Shown: positions 9,593 through 23,021, numbered from the stretch's first letter. The stretch is 64,000 bases of DNA from Euryodendron excelsum (GCA_033060915.1 CM065392.1:21269501-21333500); one strand, 5' to 3'. Translations and numbers: made by a program. Notes: generated by a model from the letters alone, not told the origin.

Positions 9593-12500
9593 TGTAAGCA
9601 CCCCATTTTTACCTGCTTGGCAGTCTCCAGTCCGTCCAGACTTGAGTTCAAGTCAATATGGACATATTCCAGTTCAAACCAGCTTTCCAAATCTAATCCA
9701 GTCAATCAATCGCTTCGCGGGCCCACTAGGCCCAAATAGAAGCAAAATGACCAAAATGCCCTTGGGGTATTGTCCGATCCAATTCCAGTGGGCATGTTTT
9801 TTCGAAGATGGTAAGTACCCGTTTCAATCTCAATTCCATAATTAAAATCCCATTCCAATACAATTTCAGTCCAAATTAAATTTAGCATGCCTTTCGAGAA
9901 AGTTGATCCCTCAGGTAATAAGACCATCTAGTTTAGCACGTTTTTTAAAAAAATTCTTTAGAACGGTAAGTCCCTTTAAACTCGTCGTCCCGAGACCCCA
10001 AGTCCCCGAGATGGTAGAACGGTCCACCTTTAGCTCCTGCAGCCAGCTAATTAAGAATGTTCGTTTCGGCACACCTTTCGAGAAAGTTGATTCCTTAAGT
10101 AATAAGCCCACCTAGTAGCTTCCCGAGATCAAGCAATCTCTAGAATGATTGTGACCCGTTAGAGTAATGAAAATACTCATAAACTTCGCAAACGCCAAAG
10201 TGGCGGAAACACTCGCAAACAGGTCGACATAGGGAATTGTCAATAAACCCCTTATGTCACGGGACCGAACTCGCCTCTTGGCCGTGGCACGTTTACTAAA
10301 GGACGGGATACCTTTGGAAAGCAACTCGTCATAGACCATCAGAATGACAGAAATACTCAAAACCCAGGTCAACATCAGTGCCTGCTAGCCCACTCCGATG
10401 AAAAATGACCAAACTGCCCTTAAGGCTTTTCCAGTACGCTTTTTTGAGAAAGTACCTAAGTCCTCGAAGCGGTATGTCCACCCTTCCAAGATTGTCTTAA
10501 AGATAATCCGACACGATTAGGTACCTTTTAGTTGGTTTCGGGCTAATTCCGATACCATTCGATCAAAATGAACATTTTGTCCCTAGGCATCCAAGCGCCG
10601 GGGGAACCACACCTGCTCTAGGTATTAAACCGTTAATCTCCCAGGGATGCTTGTGATAGTATCCCCGGCCTTTCAGATCATTCCAAAATCAATTCTGGCA
10701 AGCCTGATGCAAAATGTCTATTTTGCCCCTAGTGGGCCGGTTGCCTTTTCCAACCACACCAGCTCTGGGTATCAAATCGGTAACCTCCTGGAACATTCTA
10801 GTTAATATTTTCAAGCCTCAAGTCTTCTTCCAGGACATTCCAAGTCCATCCTGGCAGCTTCTCGACCCGATTGACCGTTTTGCTCCTAATGGCCCGATCA
10901 ACTCTTCCAACACATCCTGATATTATTCTTCAAGTCTACTGCCCCTGAGACACTATTCTAAGGGTTTCTGTCCCTTTTCGGCCCTCCGGGCCATTCCCGG
11001 CCCCTTTAAATCGTTTCAGACTTTTCGGAGTCACTTCTAATGAAGCCAGGCTAAAAATTGCATGGTAGTCACCAATACAGGTGCCTAAATCTTTTGAAGA
11101 TATGTTGCTTGCCGACCTTAAACATTTCCTAAATAGCTGGCGCCACTTTGAGTGGCACTAGTGGAATTTTTGGCCTGGTGCCACTACAGCAAGCGCCAGC
11201 TCACTCATCTGTCTGTAAATACAGAGCCTCCTCTAGCGTGAAAAGAGTCCACAAACTCAGTCCAAAAAACTCTGTTCTTCGATATAAAGAGCTCGAAGCC
11301 TCTCCAAACCTTAGCTCTTTTTAGGTTCTCCAAACCCTAGCCCTCATACACTAAACCCTAGCTCATATACACTCTTATACACTCATATACGAACCTTTGA
11401 AGCCTCTATTAAAGACTTGAAGTGCTGCAACTTGGAAGCTCCCAAAGACCAAAGCAAGCTCTCGAAGACCGAAGTAAAACTAAGCAAACCGAGCAAGCAA
11501 AACGAAGAAGACACAAGGTAGGCTTCCTATTTACCTTTACGTAATCCCCCCTCTCTCGTCTCTCTTATAACCGACTTGGGTTTTCTTCAATTTTAATCCC
11601 CATCTTCTACCCCTCCTTTCTTGCATGCTTGAAACAAAGGACTCCTCAGTTCATGTGTAGGATTAGGCTATCGAAAGTCACTGTGTCGGGAGCTTTCTCT
11701 TAGTCTAACCAGAGACTACGTGGGTTCGGCCTCCTCGATTATGTGGTGAAGCCTTTAACCTTGTATGTTCACGACCCCAATTTGTATTGTGCATATTATG
11801 ATCATGCATCTCCCCAAAACTTATTTTTAAATTTGCATCGAAAATCATTTTCAAACTTGCATTAAATCTTCTTTTTCCAAACTCCTTTTCAAAATCACAA
11901 TTCTAAGGTGATTCTAGTCTTTCCATGGTTGGAGTTACTTTAGGAAAGTATTACATTTAAAGTGACTTTCATGATCCATATTTTGGAATCCTTGTTATCT
12001 TCAAAATCACAATCCTAGAATGGTTCTAATCTTCTCATGGTTAGAATGTTTTAGGAAAGTGAGATAGTTTTAAAGACTTGCGAAAGTCCATATTCAAATC
12101 ACTTTCCAAATTGCTTTTCAAACTCACTTTCCAAAACCTCCTTTTAAATCTTCTCAAAAATCTCTTTCGAAACTTACTTTCCTAAAAACTCTTTCCAAAA
12201 ACTCTCCCAAAGTTTTATTTTCCAAAACCTCCTTTCCAAAACTCTTTTCTAGTTTACTTTCTAAAAATTCCCTTCAAAAATCTATTTTTCAAAACTTCTT
12301 TTTAAACTCATTTCCAAAAAGCTCTATTCAAAATTCACTTTCTAAAAACACTCTTTAAGTTTCCATCCTAGAAATTCTCTTCAAAATATTTACTTTCCAA
12401 AAAGTCTTTACTTTAGAGTCTAAGTTAAGCCCTAGAACCATGATTAGGAAACCCTAATTTTCAACTCCTTTTTCTACATCAAACTTTAGGTTTCCAAATC

Positions 12501-14414
12501 CTATTTTCTATATCAAAATCATATATTTTCAAATCCTATTTTCTACACCAAAATGTAGGATTTCCAGAACTTCATCTTTCTAGTTCCATGTCAAATGAAA
12601 TCCTCCATTTTAGGAAACCAAATCGAATCCTCAGTTTTTGAAAATAAAATAAAATCATTTCTTTTTGAAAATAAAAATTCAATATTTTATTTTAGGAAAA
12701 AGAAATCAAATCTTTCCCAAATCCAAATCTTTCCTAAACTTCAAGTGTTTCTAAAACTCAAACTTTCAAACCTTTCCTAATTTCGAACTTTCCATTCAAA
12801 CCTTTCCAAAACCCTAAACTTTCTAAATTCCAAATCTTTCTTAAAACAAACTTTCTAAATTCAAAACTTTTCAATTTCAAAACATTTCCTAATTCAAAAC
12901 TTTCCAATTTTAAAACCTTTCCTAAAATGAAACTTTCCTAATTCGAAACTTTCCTAAATTCAAAACTTTTCAATTTCAAAACCTTTCCTATTTTAAACTT
13001 TCCTGCTTTGAAACTTTTGTAAAATAAAACTTTCCTAAAATGGAACTTTCCTATTTTGAAACTTTCCTAATTTCAAGATGTCATAAATTCAATCTTTCCT
13101 AAACTCCAACTCTCCATGTTTTCTAAATCAAACTTTCCAGTCAAATCTTTCTCGAATCTCAAGTCCTTCCTAAAACTTATTTTCCTAAGTCTAGGTTTTC
13201 CAAAATCAAACTTTCCAAAATCAAGTTTTTCCAGTTCAAGTCAAATCAACTCAATTACATGCTTCAACCCTAGGTTACCCTAAGTCTTAGGATGTCTAGA
13301 CCCTAGTTTGACCCTAACCCTAAAGTTAGGAAGTTTCCAATTTTTCTCCAAAAGTTCTTTTCTAAACCAAGATGGTTTTCAACTTTCAATTCAAGTCAAA
13401 ATATTTTCAAATCTCAATATTTCCTAATCAAGTCCAAGTTCTTCTTCCAAGTTCTATCTTTCCAAATTAAAATCAAAGTAAATTCCAAATTCAATTTCAA
13501 ATCTTTTATTCAGAGTTCAAATCAAACCCTTTTCAAATCAAATCCCCTTTTCAAATCAAATTTCTTTTTCAAATCAAATTTTCAATCGGACTTCTGTTCG
13601 AACTACGATTGACCGATTCCCAAAAAGGAATATGTAGGAAACCCTCATGGGTGCGGTCACAACCTTTTTCAAGCTTCCAATTTCATAACCCCTTTCAAAC
13701 TTTCAATTTCACAATCTTTTTCAAGTTTCTAATTCCATAACTATTTTCAAACTTCCAATTCCATGATCAATTTCAAATTTCTAATTCTACAATCTATTTT
13801 CAAATTTCTATTTCCAACTTCTAAAACTTTTCTTTCAACAATCAAGTCTTCTTTTGAAATCTCTTTTCAACATCAAATCAAGTCCTTTTCAAATCTATTT
13901 CCTAATCAAATATTTCTATTGCACTTGCATATCATGCATCATGTCAATTCTTTCTAAAATTTCTTTTCTAAAGTGGATAGTATTGGACATTTATTAATCA
14001 AAGACTCTAATGAGTGAATCTAGGGTGAATAGACATGTAGGCACTCTAAGGGTGGGGTAGGGTGATGGCTTAGTACATCTTCCCTACACGTAACCAACCT
14101 CTAGACTTAGAATCACTGTTTTCGAAAGATCAAATAGAGTTATTTTCACAAAAGGGTTTAAATATTTTCAAAGGTTGCCAAACAACCTCTTTTCTTTAAA
14201 ACCCTTTCTTGAGGAAGTTTTCAAAATTGTTTTCAACAATTCTAAGTGTAATTTTCGGATTGTGGTTAGTTTTAGGTGACCTAACTCACCTTAATCAAGT
14301 TAAGTGGCGACTCCAAACTAGTCGCACTCATCTTCTAGAAGGATGAGTTCTAACGAGGGAGTACTGTGTTTTTCTCACTTGTCTTTTTCGAGTGCAAAAA
14401 ATCGAGGCGCGACA
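9593..14414 (+). mobile_element. Solo LTR, Tat/Ogre-like, A subfamily (4822 bp)
   Basis: It starts TGTAAGCACCCC and ends GAGGCGCGACA. Flanks are CCATT (9588-9592) and TTATT (14415-14419), a decayed target duplication. It splits a Ty1/copia pol gene: RT lies on the right, RNase H on the left, both minus strand. No primer site or polypurine tract adjoins, so it is a solo LTR. The TATA box is mutated to TGTAAATA at about 11214. A pyrimidine-rich U5 with CTTTCCTAA units spans about 12100-13600, and TGGCGACTCC lies about 100 bp before the end. Open frames inside are short and unsupported. Confidence 0.9.
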
Positions 14415-15388
14415 TTATTCTTTTGAAGTTCCAGTCTACTTTCAATTGGAGAAAAAACGGATTGTATGCAACCATTCCAAATCTTCTGAGGATATTCATC
14501 GCATAAGTAGTATGAGAAATAGAAATCCCATCTTCTCACTGGTTGATTTTATTGTCGAGGAAGTGTGCAACAAGCCGATGTCGATCATCTCAAATTCCTT
14601 CATCATGTTTTTCTTGAATGCTTCAAACATAGATGAATTGCTGCCTGTAAAAATTAAATCATCCATATATAAACATATGAACAACAAAACTCCTTATAAA
14701 TCTTTCTTTAAGTATAACAAATGCTTGTATGGAAATTGTTTGAATCCATTTCTTGAAAGCAGTTGCCAATGTGAGTGCTCCATGCTCGAGGGACTTGTTT
14801 AAGCCCATAGAGAGCTTTCTTCAATTTGTACACTTAATCTTCATGCCCTTCTTGTATATATCCAAGTGGTTGCTTAACATATATTTCTTCTTTAAGATAG
14901 TCATTCAAGAATGTTATCTTGACATCAAGTTGATAGATCTTTCATTTATGTTGTGCAGCCAATGATATCATAAGTCTTATAATTTTCAGATGGGCAACAG
15001 CGGCAAATACTTCACCATAGTAAATTCTCGCTCTTTGCTTGTAGCCTTTTACAACTAGTCTTGCTTTGTACTTTTGTACTTCTCCTTGTGCATTCTTTTT
15101 GATCTTGTACACCCACTTGACATTGATTGGCTTTTGTCCCTTGGGTAGACTGGTGAGCTTTCATGTGTTGTTATTCTTAATGGAATAGATTTCATCATCC
15201 ATCGCTTTCTTCCATTTGTAGTTGGTGGATGCTTCTTCAAAAGAAAAAGGTTCATTATCTGCAAACAAACAAAATAGTTGCAGATTATCACCTTATACTT
15301 CAATAGTCTCATATATCTCCCTGAGGCTTCTTCTCTTCCTTGGTCTTTCACTTGTACTTGCTTCTGAAGGTGATGATGACGATGCTGA
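14415..15388 (-). pseudogene. Ty1/copia reverse transcriptase fragment
   Basis: Minus-strand frames give, from right to left, text like WVYKIKKNAQGEV (degraded, about 15120-15060), YQLDVKITFLN (about 14930) and LYMDDLIFTGSNSSMFEAFK (14680-14620), followed by MKEFEMIDIGLL. The second is the N-terminal RT motif and the third is the YxDD catalytic block, here YMDD. Stops and frameshifts break it repeatedly. It is the 5' continuation of the fragment at 8926-9592. Gag, protease and integrase are missing: at 15389 the coding text meets an LTR stub. Confidence 0.85.
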
Positions 15389-15443
15389 TGGTGGCTTCTA
15401 GAATGTTTGGCTATTTCATTTTATGAAGTTTACACTTTTAACA
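15389..15443 (-). mobile_element. Stub of the copia 5' LTR
   Basis: These 55 bp match 8871-8925 closely (GGCTTCTAGAATG, TTTGGCTATTTCATTTTATG). On the minus strand it starts TGTTAAAAGTGTAAAC at the LTR start. The rest of the 5' LTR, gag, protease and integrase are deleted. It marks the right-hand border of the copia insertion. Confidence 0.75.
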
Positions 15444-15512
15444 TCCTCCACCATTGATTTTATAAAATTCGTGAGTTCTATAATATTGAACAACCATTAA
15501 TCCACGTCGAGG
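15444..15512. other. Short AT-rich link, no feature seen
   Basis: Host flank between the copia stub and the subtilase fragment. The coding match begins at 15513, so this may be intron or decayed upstream coding sequence of that gene. Confidence 0.4.
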
Positions 15513-16055
15513 CTTCTCTACACTTATAAAACAATGCAATACATGGTTTTAGTGCAGTTCTATCTAAATATGAAGTGGAGACTTTGAAGAAGTCCCAAGG
15601 GTTCCTATTAACTTATAGTGATAGGCAAGTCATAGTTGATACCACGCACACCTTTGAATTCTTATCCCTCAGTCCCGTTACCGGGCTATAGTTGGCTTCC
15701 AATTATGGAAAAGATATTATCGTTGGTGTCATTGACTCTGGTGTCTGGCCCGAGAGCAAGAGCTACAACAATGATGGAATGATAGAAGTTCCCTCTAAAT
15801 GGAAAAAAACATGTGAGGTAGGACAAGAGTTCAATTCTTCATTATACAACTTGAAGCTTATAGCAGCTAGGTACCTCAACAAGGGTTTCATAGTTGCAAA
15901 TCCCAACATAACAATCAGTATGAACTCGGCTAGGGATATTAATGGCCATGGAACTCACACTTTCTCAACCGTAGCCAAAAACTATGGTTAAGGTGCGTCG
16001 TATTTTGGCTATGCTTTTGGAACAACCAGAGGGGTTACTCTTCAAGCTAGGTTGG
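15513..16055 (+). pseudogene. Subtilisin-like serine protease (SBT) fragment
   Basis: Plant subtilases are secreted S8 proteases made as a pre-pro-enzyme. This fragment covers the end of the I9 propeptide (AIHGFSAVLSKYEVETLKKS) and the N-terminal part of the catalytic domain. The catalytic Asp region is GVIDSGVWPES and the His region is DINGHGTHT. The block YFGYAFGTTRGVTLQAR follows. Breaks seen: a frame slip near 15532, an in-frame TAG at 15689 and an in-frame TAA at 15989. The signal peptide, substrate-binding Asn, catalytic Ser, PA and Fn3 domains are absent. It ends where a retroelement LTR begins at 16056. It is the only clearly host-type coding sequence in the window. Confidence 0.92.
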
Positions 16056-17759
16056 TGTCGCGCCCCGATTTTTGGACACCCCCAAACCTTACTAGACTCG
16101 AGAAAAACACAATGCTCTTTCATTAGAACTCATCCTTCTAGAAGGAAGAGTGCAACTAGGTTTAAATTTGAAAACTTGATTTGATTCAAGGGCTTTTGAA
16201 AAAAGTTTAGAGTCGCTATCTAACATAATTAAAGATGTGTTAGGTCACCTAAACCTAAGTGTAATCTAAAGACTAGACTTAGGTTTTTGAAAAAAGTTTA
16301 AAAACTTCTTCTTAAGAGGGATTTTAAGAAAATGGGTTGTTTAGCAACCTTTAGAAGAATTTAAGCCTTTTTTGAAAATAACTCCATTTTAGTCTTGTAA
16401 AAACATTGATTCTAAATTCGGGGGTTGGTTACGTGTAGGGAAGACATCCTAAGATCGTCGTCCTACCACACCCTTTTGGTACCTACATGTCTCATCACTC
16501 TTAATTCACTCACTTGAATAACCGGCTACTATTATGCACTTAATATCTACTTTAGAGTTTTGAAAATAGGGTTTGGTCATCACTTTTTGGATGAGTGATG
16601 CATGATACATGTTATTAAAAATACAAATAGAAATATGGGAGTTTTGAAAAGATTTAAGATAGACATCTTGAATTGATAGAAACTTTTGAAAAGGGAACTT
16701 GGGTTGAAATAAGGGTTATAACCGCACCATTTTAGGTTGCCTACATATCTCATTTAGCGAGAATCATGTCATTCATAGTTCGGGCAAGGGCCCAATAAAA
16801 AAGAGGAGCATTAAGACCATTGGAATGCTTTGAAGACACATTGAGGTCTTTGAAAAGGTTTGAAGACGCTTTGAGATCTTTGAAAAAAGAGAACTTGAGA
16901 GTTTAGAAAAATGACTTTGAACTAGAACTTGGGATGTTTGAAGTGGAATATGGGTTTGAAGATGATTTTGAATATTTTTTAACTGAACTTCAGAGAGTTT
17001 TTGAAATGTTTTTAAAACAACTCAAGGGAGTTTTTGGAAGTGTCTTTTAGCCTTGTTTTAAAAACTTTGGAGGTATAGTTTGGATTGGAAATGGTCTTGT
17101 AAACTTGTCTTCAAAAAGATTTTGAAAGTAGTTTTTTGAATACCTTAGGAAAGGCATGTTTAATGTCTCATCACCTTAAGAAGTTAGTCATTGAAGAACT
17201 AAACTCCTTTAGGGTTATAAGTTTTGAAAACAAGTTTGGAAAAGGGGCTAGAAACTTCCCTTTGGTTTTTTTATAGCTTTAGGGTTATAGAACCATTTTT
17301 TAATGTCTCACTTACACTTGAACAATTCTAACTATAGAAGGATTAAGGTTGTTTCAAGAATGTGATGTTTGAAAATCATTTTTAAAAGGAGCTTTTGAAA
17401 AGACTTGGGGTTTTGGAACCCTAATATGGACAACCTTGGAGGTTGTACTTAATGCATCACATTCCTTTGGAATCCCAAACCATAAAAGGGGTTAGGACAC
17501 ATTAGGGTTGTGAGTTCTTGAAAGTATTTTGAAAATAATTTTTAAAAAATGTTAAGTGTTTAGCCATTTTAGTTGAGACAAGTTCAAGAGAACTTCTTGG
17601 AGACATTTTTTAAGATGGAGCGTGGGAATATTTGAAAAGGTTTTGAAGTCGATTTTTGAAATCTCAAAAGAGTAGGATGTTTTTGGAAAGTATGTTATGA
17701 AAATAGTTTTTGAGTTCAAAGATTATTTGAAAAGGGGTCCTAGAATTGGAACCTTGAAG

Positions 17760-18000
17760 CTTACTAACCTAGGTTGGGTTGACTAACTTGGGTTAGGTTA
17801 ACTTAGGGTTAAGGTGACCTAGGGTTAACTAACTTGGGTTAGGTTGAACTAGGGTTGGGCTTACCTAGGGTTAAATAACTAAGGTTAGGTTAACTTAGGG
17901 TTAAGATGACTTACGGCTAACTAACTAAGGTTTGGTTAACGTGGGGTTTGGTTGAACTAATATTGGAAAACTAGGGTCAAGTTAACCTAGGGTTGGTAGG
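17760..18000. repeat. Degenerate AACTAGGGTTAGG tandem tract
   Basis: Units of about 25-31 bp with GGGTTAGGTTAACTTAGGG-like text. It is the older, scrambled counterpart of the ordered array at 26547-26757 in another B-type LTR. Confidence 0.6.
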
Positions 18001-19497
18001 TGGTTTTGAAAGGTGGTTTTGAACTAGAGTTTTGACCTAGTGGTTTTGAAAAGATGGTTTTATGCATGCACTTTGAAAATGGGTTTTGAAAACCGTTTTA
18101 TGAAAACCACTCAAGTGAGTATTATGGTCCTATGGTTGATATTTGGAAACCACTCAAGGAGGGTTGCCTTGGAACCATTTCACCCGCTAACTCAAGAGAG
18201 AAAAACTTGTGAAAATTAACGTTGAATAGATAGTTTTGAAGGCTTAAATATAAAAGAGAATGATCATCTGAAAATTTATTTGGGAAAGGAGGTTTTGAAA
18301 AACCGCTTTTAAGAGGTTGATGACCACTCTAAAGAATAAGGGTTCCTATGGTTGATTTGAAGGAAATCACTCCAAAGAGGACTCCATGGGACCATTCTAA
18401 CTATAATATTCAAGAGAGCAAAACTTTTAAAAATCAAGGTGAAAATAATGGTTTAGGAAAATCATTTTTATGCAAGTTTAAGAGAGTGCAATTTTGAGAA
18501 TCCTTTTTGAAGGGGATTGTTTTGAAAACCATTTTGAAGTGAATAGAACCAACCCTAGTGAACTAGGATTCATGTGGTTAAGCTAATTGAAAGACCACTC
18601 AAGAGGGGTTCTAAGGGACCATTTCAATCATAAAGTTCAAGAGAGTAAAATCTTTAAAAATCAATATAGAAGAAGAGGGTTTGAAAGCAATTTTAGTGTA
18701 ACTTTGAAAAGCAATGAAATGTAGGGTTGCAAAATAAAGTCAAGGGGCTTAGAGAGGGTTTTCTAAGGTGTGAAAGTTGAGGGCATGACTTAAACTTCAA
18801 GGAACCAACTCTAGAATCATTTTTAGGGAATTGTTTTGAATATAGAGGTTTGTGAATGATAAAGAAAAAAGATAATAAAAGTTTTGGAAAAATGGTTGTG
18901 AATCATGAAAACAAAACCAATCATGCAAAACATGAACAAGATAACCATATGCAAAGGGGTCATGGAATCATACAAGGCTAGAGGCTTCATCAAATTGCAA
19001 GGTGCTCCAAGTCTATACCATCTTAAAGTAGGTTTATGAGAGATTCCTTATACGATGGCTCTCACAAACTTTCCTCTAGGCATGAACTAAGAGCTCCCCT
19101 ATTTCAAGCATGCAAGAAAGTGGGGTAGAAGATGGGGGGTAAATAAAGAATAGCTTAAGTAGGCTAGGAGGGAGAAGAGAGGAGTGAGGATTGCAAAAAT
19201 ATAAAGAGAATACTACCTTTTGTCTTCAAAACAATTTCAAGCTTCCATGAATGACTTCTCTTGAACTTAAAGGGCCTTAAAGAGGCTTAAAGGGGCTGGG
19301 AGAGGTTTATCTAGGACATTGGGGTCTTTGTAGAGAAAGTATATAAGCTAGAGAAAGGTAGAATCTAACTTAAGTGTGTGTGGGCGTTGGGGGGGGGGGG
19401 GGGTGTGAGGTGTATATAGGGTTTCGAATTTCTGGAGCAGTTTCTGCAAAGTTTCGCTACCAATTTCAATTATGAAATATACAAAGGGGGAGGCCTG

Positions 19498-19505
19498 TAT
19501 TTATA
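19498..19505 (-). promoter_or_regulatory. B-type LTR TATA box (minus strand)
   Basis: On the minus strand it reads TATAAATA followed by CAGGCCTCCCCC. The matching box in the second B-type LTR is at 33083-33090 (minus), where TATAAATA is followed by GAGGCCTCCCCC. Dyads lie upstream in both copies. Confidence 0.65.
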
Positions 19506-21016
19506 GGCAAACCTGGAGGGGCCTAGCGCATGTAGCACATGCGCCTGGGAAAAAATTGCCTTAGTGCATGTGTTACATGTGCCAGTACTGTTCCTCTTTT
19601 TGAATACCATGTGGCACACTCTATGCCGATTCAACTTAGGGAGCAAGTAAAGTTTTGATCAATCTGATCAAAATCTAGGCGTATGTAGCATATGCTCCGC
19701 CATCGGGAATGTTTGTTTAAACTTTGCCTCAATAATTGTGCAATCCAAAAATCATTCGGGGAAATCAGTTATGTCCACGACGTTCTCCTAGTGTTTCTCA
19801 AGAACTTTGAATTTTCAGGGAGCTTGAAAGGTATTCAGAAGAATGAGATGTCATCTTGGGAAGTGTGCATGAAAACATACTTTTGTAGAGTGTCTGTGAT
19901 ATGCTCTGCTAATGTTCAAAAGTAGTCATTTTTGGGCCACATGATCGGGCCCTTTGGGAAGCGATCTCTCTGATCGGACCGTACCGATGTAAAGTGCTCT
20001 GGAAATACTTTTAGAAATTTCATAATTTATGCATTTCTCAAGTTGTTTGATAGTGCGTTATAATCAGGAAATTAGAGAAAAAGACAACCTTGGCGGAGCA
20101 TTTGTGAGATGCTCCAAGGGTTACTGAAAGTTACAGTTTTTAAGCCATGCAATCGGGGGGCTTCGGAAAGTGATCTATTCAATCGATCCATATCAATGGA
20201 ACGATCTATAGATGGGCTTATAGGAATTCCCTAATTTGCGCATTACTCAAGTCATTTGACGGTGCGATATAATCAAAGAATCGGGAGAAAAGACAACCCT
20301 AGCAAAGCGTCTGTGAAACGCTCCAAGAGACTTAGGTTAAGTTAGAAGTGTTTAGAGTCACGGGGCTCACCTTGGATTGAACATTGGCGTATGATATGAT
20401 CTGCTCATTTGATGCCCAGAGTTGGTGTGATTTCGAGGCGCGCTCGGGACACCAAGGGTAAAACGGTCATTTTGACTAGGCTTGGTCGAAAAGGGTTAGG
20501 ATGGAATGGAGTGGGGTGTCAAGCGTGCAGGACTGTTCAGGGACGGTCCTGGAAGATTTTTTCATTTTTGGTGGGATTTGTATTGTGCTGGGGCGTTTAA
20601 GGGCAAAACGATCATTTTGATCGAAACTAGACAAGATGGTGTGTTGAGTACGCTTAACTGTCCAGGGACATTTTAGAAAGGCAAATTTACTGTCTTGAGG
20701 GATTTTGAACTTTCTCAAGACGTGCCTGGAGAGCAAAGGGGCAAGTTTGGTCATTTTTCACCGAGTCGAGCTAGTAGGCGCTAGTGTTGACCTAGGCATT
20801 TGTTCTCGAGACCACCCGGTCTTGGAAAGCTGCTTGGAATGTCTAAAGGTAATATGATTTTTTCAGCTTTGATTGGGCTTTGTGGGCCTGGGAAGCAACT
20901 AGTTAATTGGATTGGAGTTTAGAAAAAGCCGGCTTGGGCTATTAAGTGTTGTGATGTTCGAAACTGGATTCGGTCGGGCCGAAGATTACCAAGTGAAAAA
21001 AAATGGAGTGCTTATA

Positions 21017-22000
21017 GCTGCCCCACTTTTTTTTTTATTTTTTTTTTTATCTTTGCTTGTCGAAGGCAGAAAAATAAAAAGGAAGGATCCCATATTGACC
21101 GAGAGGCGATCGGAGGGACCAGTTTTGAATTTTGAGTTTTGCAAACTGGATTGTTTGGATTTTTTAAATCTGGAATTTTAAAAACTTGATTTTGAAATAA
21201 TTGTAAGATTAATTTTTCCTGAATCGACATTCCGACCAATGCAACGACACTCCTTTAGAGAGATTCACGGCTTTGATACTTCGAAATTTAAGATAATTTT
21301 TGAAATGATTTTGAAATTGAAGTTGATTATTTGAAATGGCCTGCTGTAATGGATGGATTTGGATTTGAATTGGCAAGATTTGGAAAACCTTTGAAACTTG
21401 GAATGAAACTTTTGAGGAGAAAGGCTTGAAAACCTAGAATTTGATTTTGGCATGAAACTTTTTGTGGAGAAAGTTTTGAAAACTCAAAAACTTTTTTGAA
21501 AGTAGGCTTTTTGAGGCAAAAGCTTGAAAACCTAAAAATTTTTTGAAAAACGGAGCTTTTGAAAAAAAAAAAATTAAGAAACCTTAGAAGATGTCTTGAA
21601 AACAAAGCTTTTGAAGCAGAAAACTACAGAAACCCAAAAATTTTGGAAAGCTAGGCTTTTTTAGGCGAAAGCTAGAAAACCTGGGATTTTTGAAAATCAA
21701 AAATTTTGAAGGAAAAAGCTCGAGAAACCCAAGAAGATGTTTTGAAAATGAAACTTTTGAAGGAGAAAGCTCGAAAACCTGAAAATTTTGGAAAGCTAGG
21801 CTTTTTTAGGCAAAAGTTGGAAAACTCAGAATTTTGAAAGTTATGCTTTTTGAGATAAAAGCTAGAAAACCCAGAATTTTGAAATTTAGGCTTTTGAGGT
21901 GAAAGCTTGATAACCTAAGATTTTTTAAAAATGGAGCTTTTGAAGGAAAAAGCTCAAGAAAGCCGAGATGTTTTAAAAATGGAGCTTTTGAAGGAAAAAT
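21017..22000 (-). mobile_element. Polypurine tract and 3' internal region of the B-type element
   Basis: It begins (minus strand) with the A-rich tract ending GGGGCAGC. It then shows the CGACATTCCGACCAATG landmark also seen at 5970, and degenerate GCTTTTGAAGGAAAAAGC units to about 22000. It is non-coding. At about 22001 it is joined to a plus-strand LTR that lacks its own start, so a deletion lies at this junction. The remnant at 35738-36908 may be more of the same element, separated by the later LTR nest. Confidence 0.65.
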
Positions 22001-22627
22001 GACCTCCCGAGGATGCTTTTGATAGTATTCCCGGCCTTCCGATGAGTTTCTAGATCATTCCGAGTCAGTTCTGGCAAACCTGCAGCAAAATGACCATTTT
22101 GCCCCTGGTGGGCCGGTCATATTTTTCGACCACGCCGGCTTGGGATATCAGATCGGCTACCTCCTGGAACATTCTAGCTAACGTTTCCAAGCCTCCAGTC
22201 TTCTTCTGGGATATTCCAAGTCCATCCCGGTAGCTTTCTGGCTCGATTGACTGTTTTGCCCCTAATGGCCCAGTCAACCTTTCCAACAAATCCTAACACT
22301 ATTTTTCAAGTCTACTACCCCCGAGACACTGTTCTAAGGGTTTCTGTCCCTTTCTTGCCCTTCGGGTCATTCCCAGCCCTTTAAACCATTCCCGGATCTT
22401 CCGGAGTCACTCTTAGTGAAATTAGGCTAAAAATTGCATGGTAGTCACTAGCACAAGCACCCAAATTTTTTAAAGATACATTGCTTGCCGACCTTAAAAC
22501 TTTTCCAAGTGGCTTGTGCCACTAGCAGTTGCACCAAGCCAAAATTTGGCCTGGCGCCATTCCTAATGGCATCCGAATGAAATTTTGCCTAGCGCCACTA
22601 CAATAGGTGCTAGGTCAATCTTCTGTC

Positions 22628-22635
22628 TATAAATA
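22628..22635 (+). promoter_or_regulatory. LTR TATA box
   Basis: TATAAATA followed by CAGAGACTCC, in the conserved A-type promoter position just downstream of the degenerate GGCGCC dyads at 22510-22570. Confidence 0.6.
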
Positions 22636-23021
22636 CAGAGACTCCTTCCAGCATGAAAAGGGTCTGCAAACTCAATCCAAAAATCCTGCTCATCGATATT
22701 CAAAGCTCAAAGTCCCTCCAAACCCTAGTCCCCTTTAGGTTCTTCAAACCCTAGCCTCTATACACTCTTATACACTCATATACTAGCCTCCAAAGTTTCT
22801 ATTGAAGACTTGGAGTGCTGCAACTCTAAAGCTCCCAAGGATCAAAGTAAGCTAAGACTGACGCAAAACCAAGCAAAGATCGAAGTAAAGAAAGCAAGCA
22901 TAACAAAGCAAATAAAAGAAGACACAAGGTAGGCTTCCTATTCACGTTTACGCAATTCTCCCCTCTCTCTTATCTTTTCTAACCCACTTGGGTTTTTTTC
23001 TTCTATTTTAATCCCCCATCT

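Larger units (their letters stand above)
16056..21016 (-). mobile_element. 3' LTR of a minus-strand Tat/Ogre-like element, B subfamily (4961 bp)
   Basis: It starts TGTCGCGCCCCGATTTTTGG and ends GGAGTGCTTATA, followed at once by the polypurine tract (reverse complement) at 21017. The left flank is GTTGG in the subtilase gene. B-subfamily hallmarks are a purine-rich U5 (16260-17750), a degenerate GGTTAACCTAGGG tract (17760-18000), a minus-strand TATA box at 19498-19505 and dyads such as GCGCATG/CATGCGC upstream of it. A 14-G run lies near 19390. Confidence 0.85.

Noticed and set aside
14392..14802. 136-codon plus-strand frame
   Set aside because: It runs antisense to the copia reverse transcriptase, whose minus-strand reading contains the YMDD motif.
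17760..18000. Telomere-like GGGTTA repeats
   Set aside because: The units are not TTTAGGG and occur at a fixed place inside B-type LTRs, so they are LTR minisatellites rather than interstitial telomere.
19391..19404. Poly-G run as a sequence gap or telomere cap
   Set aside because: It is a short homopolymer within an otherwise continuous B-type LTR.
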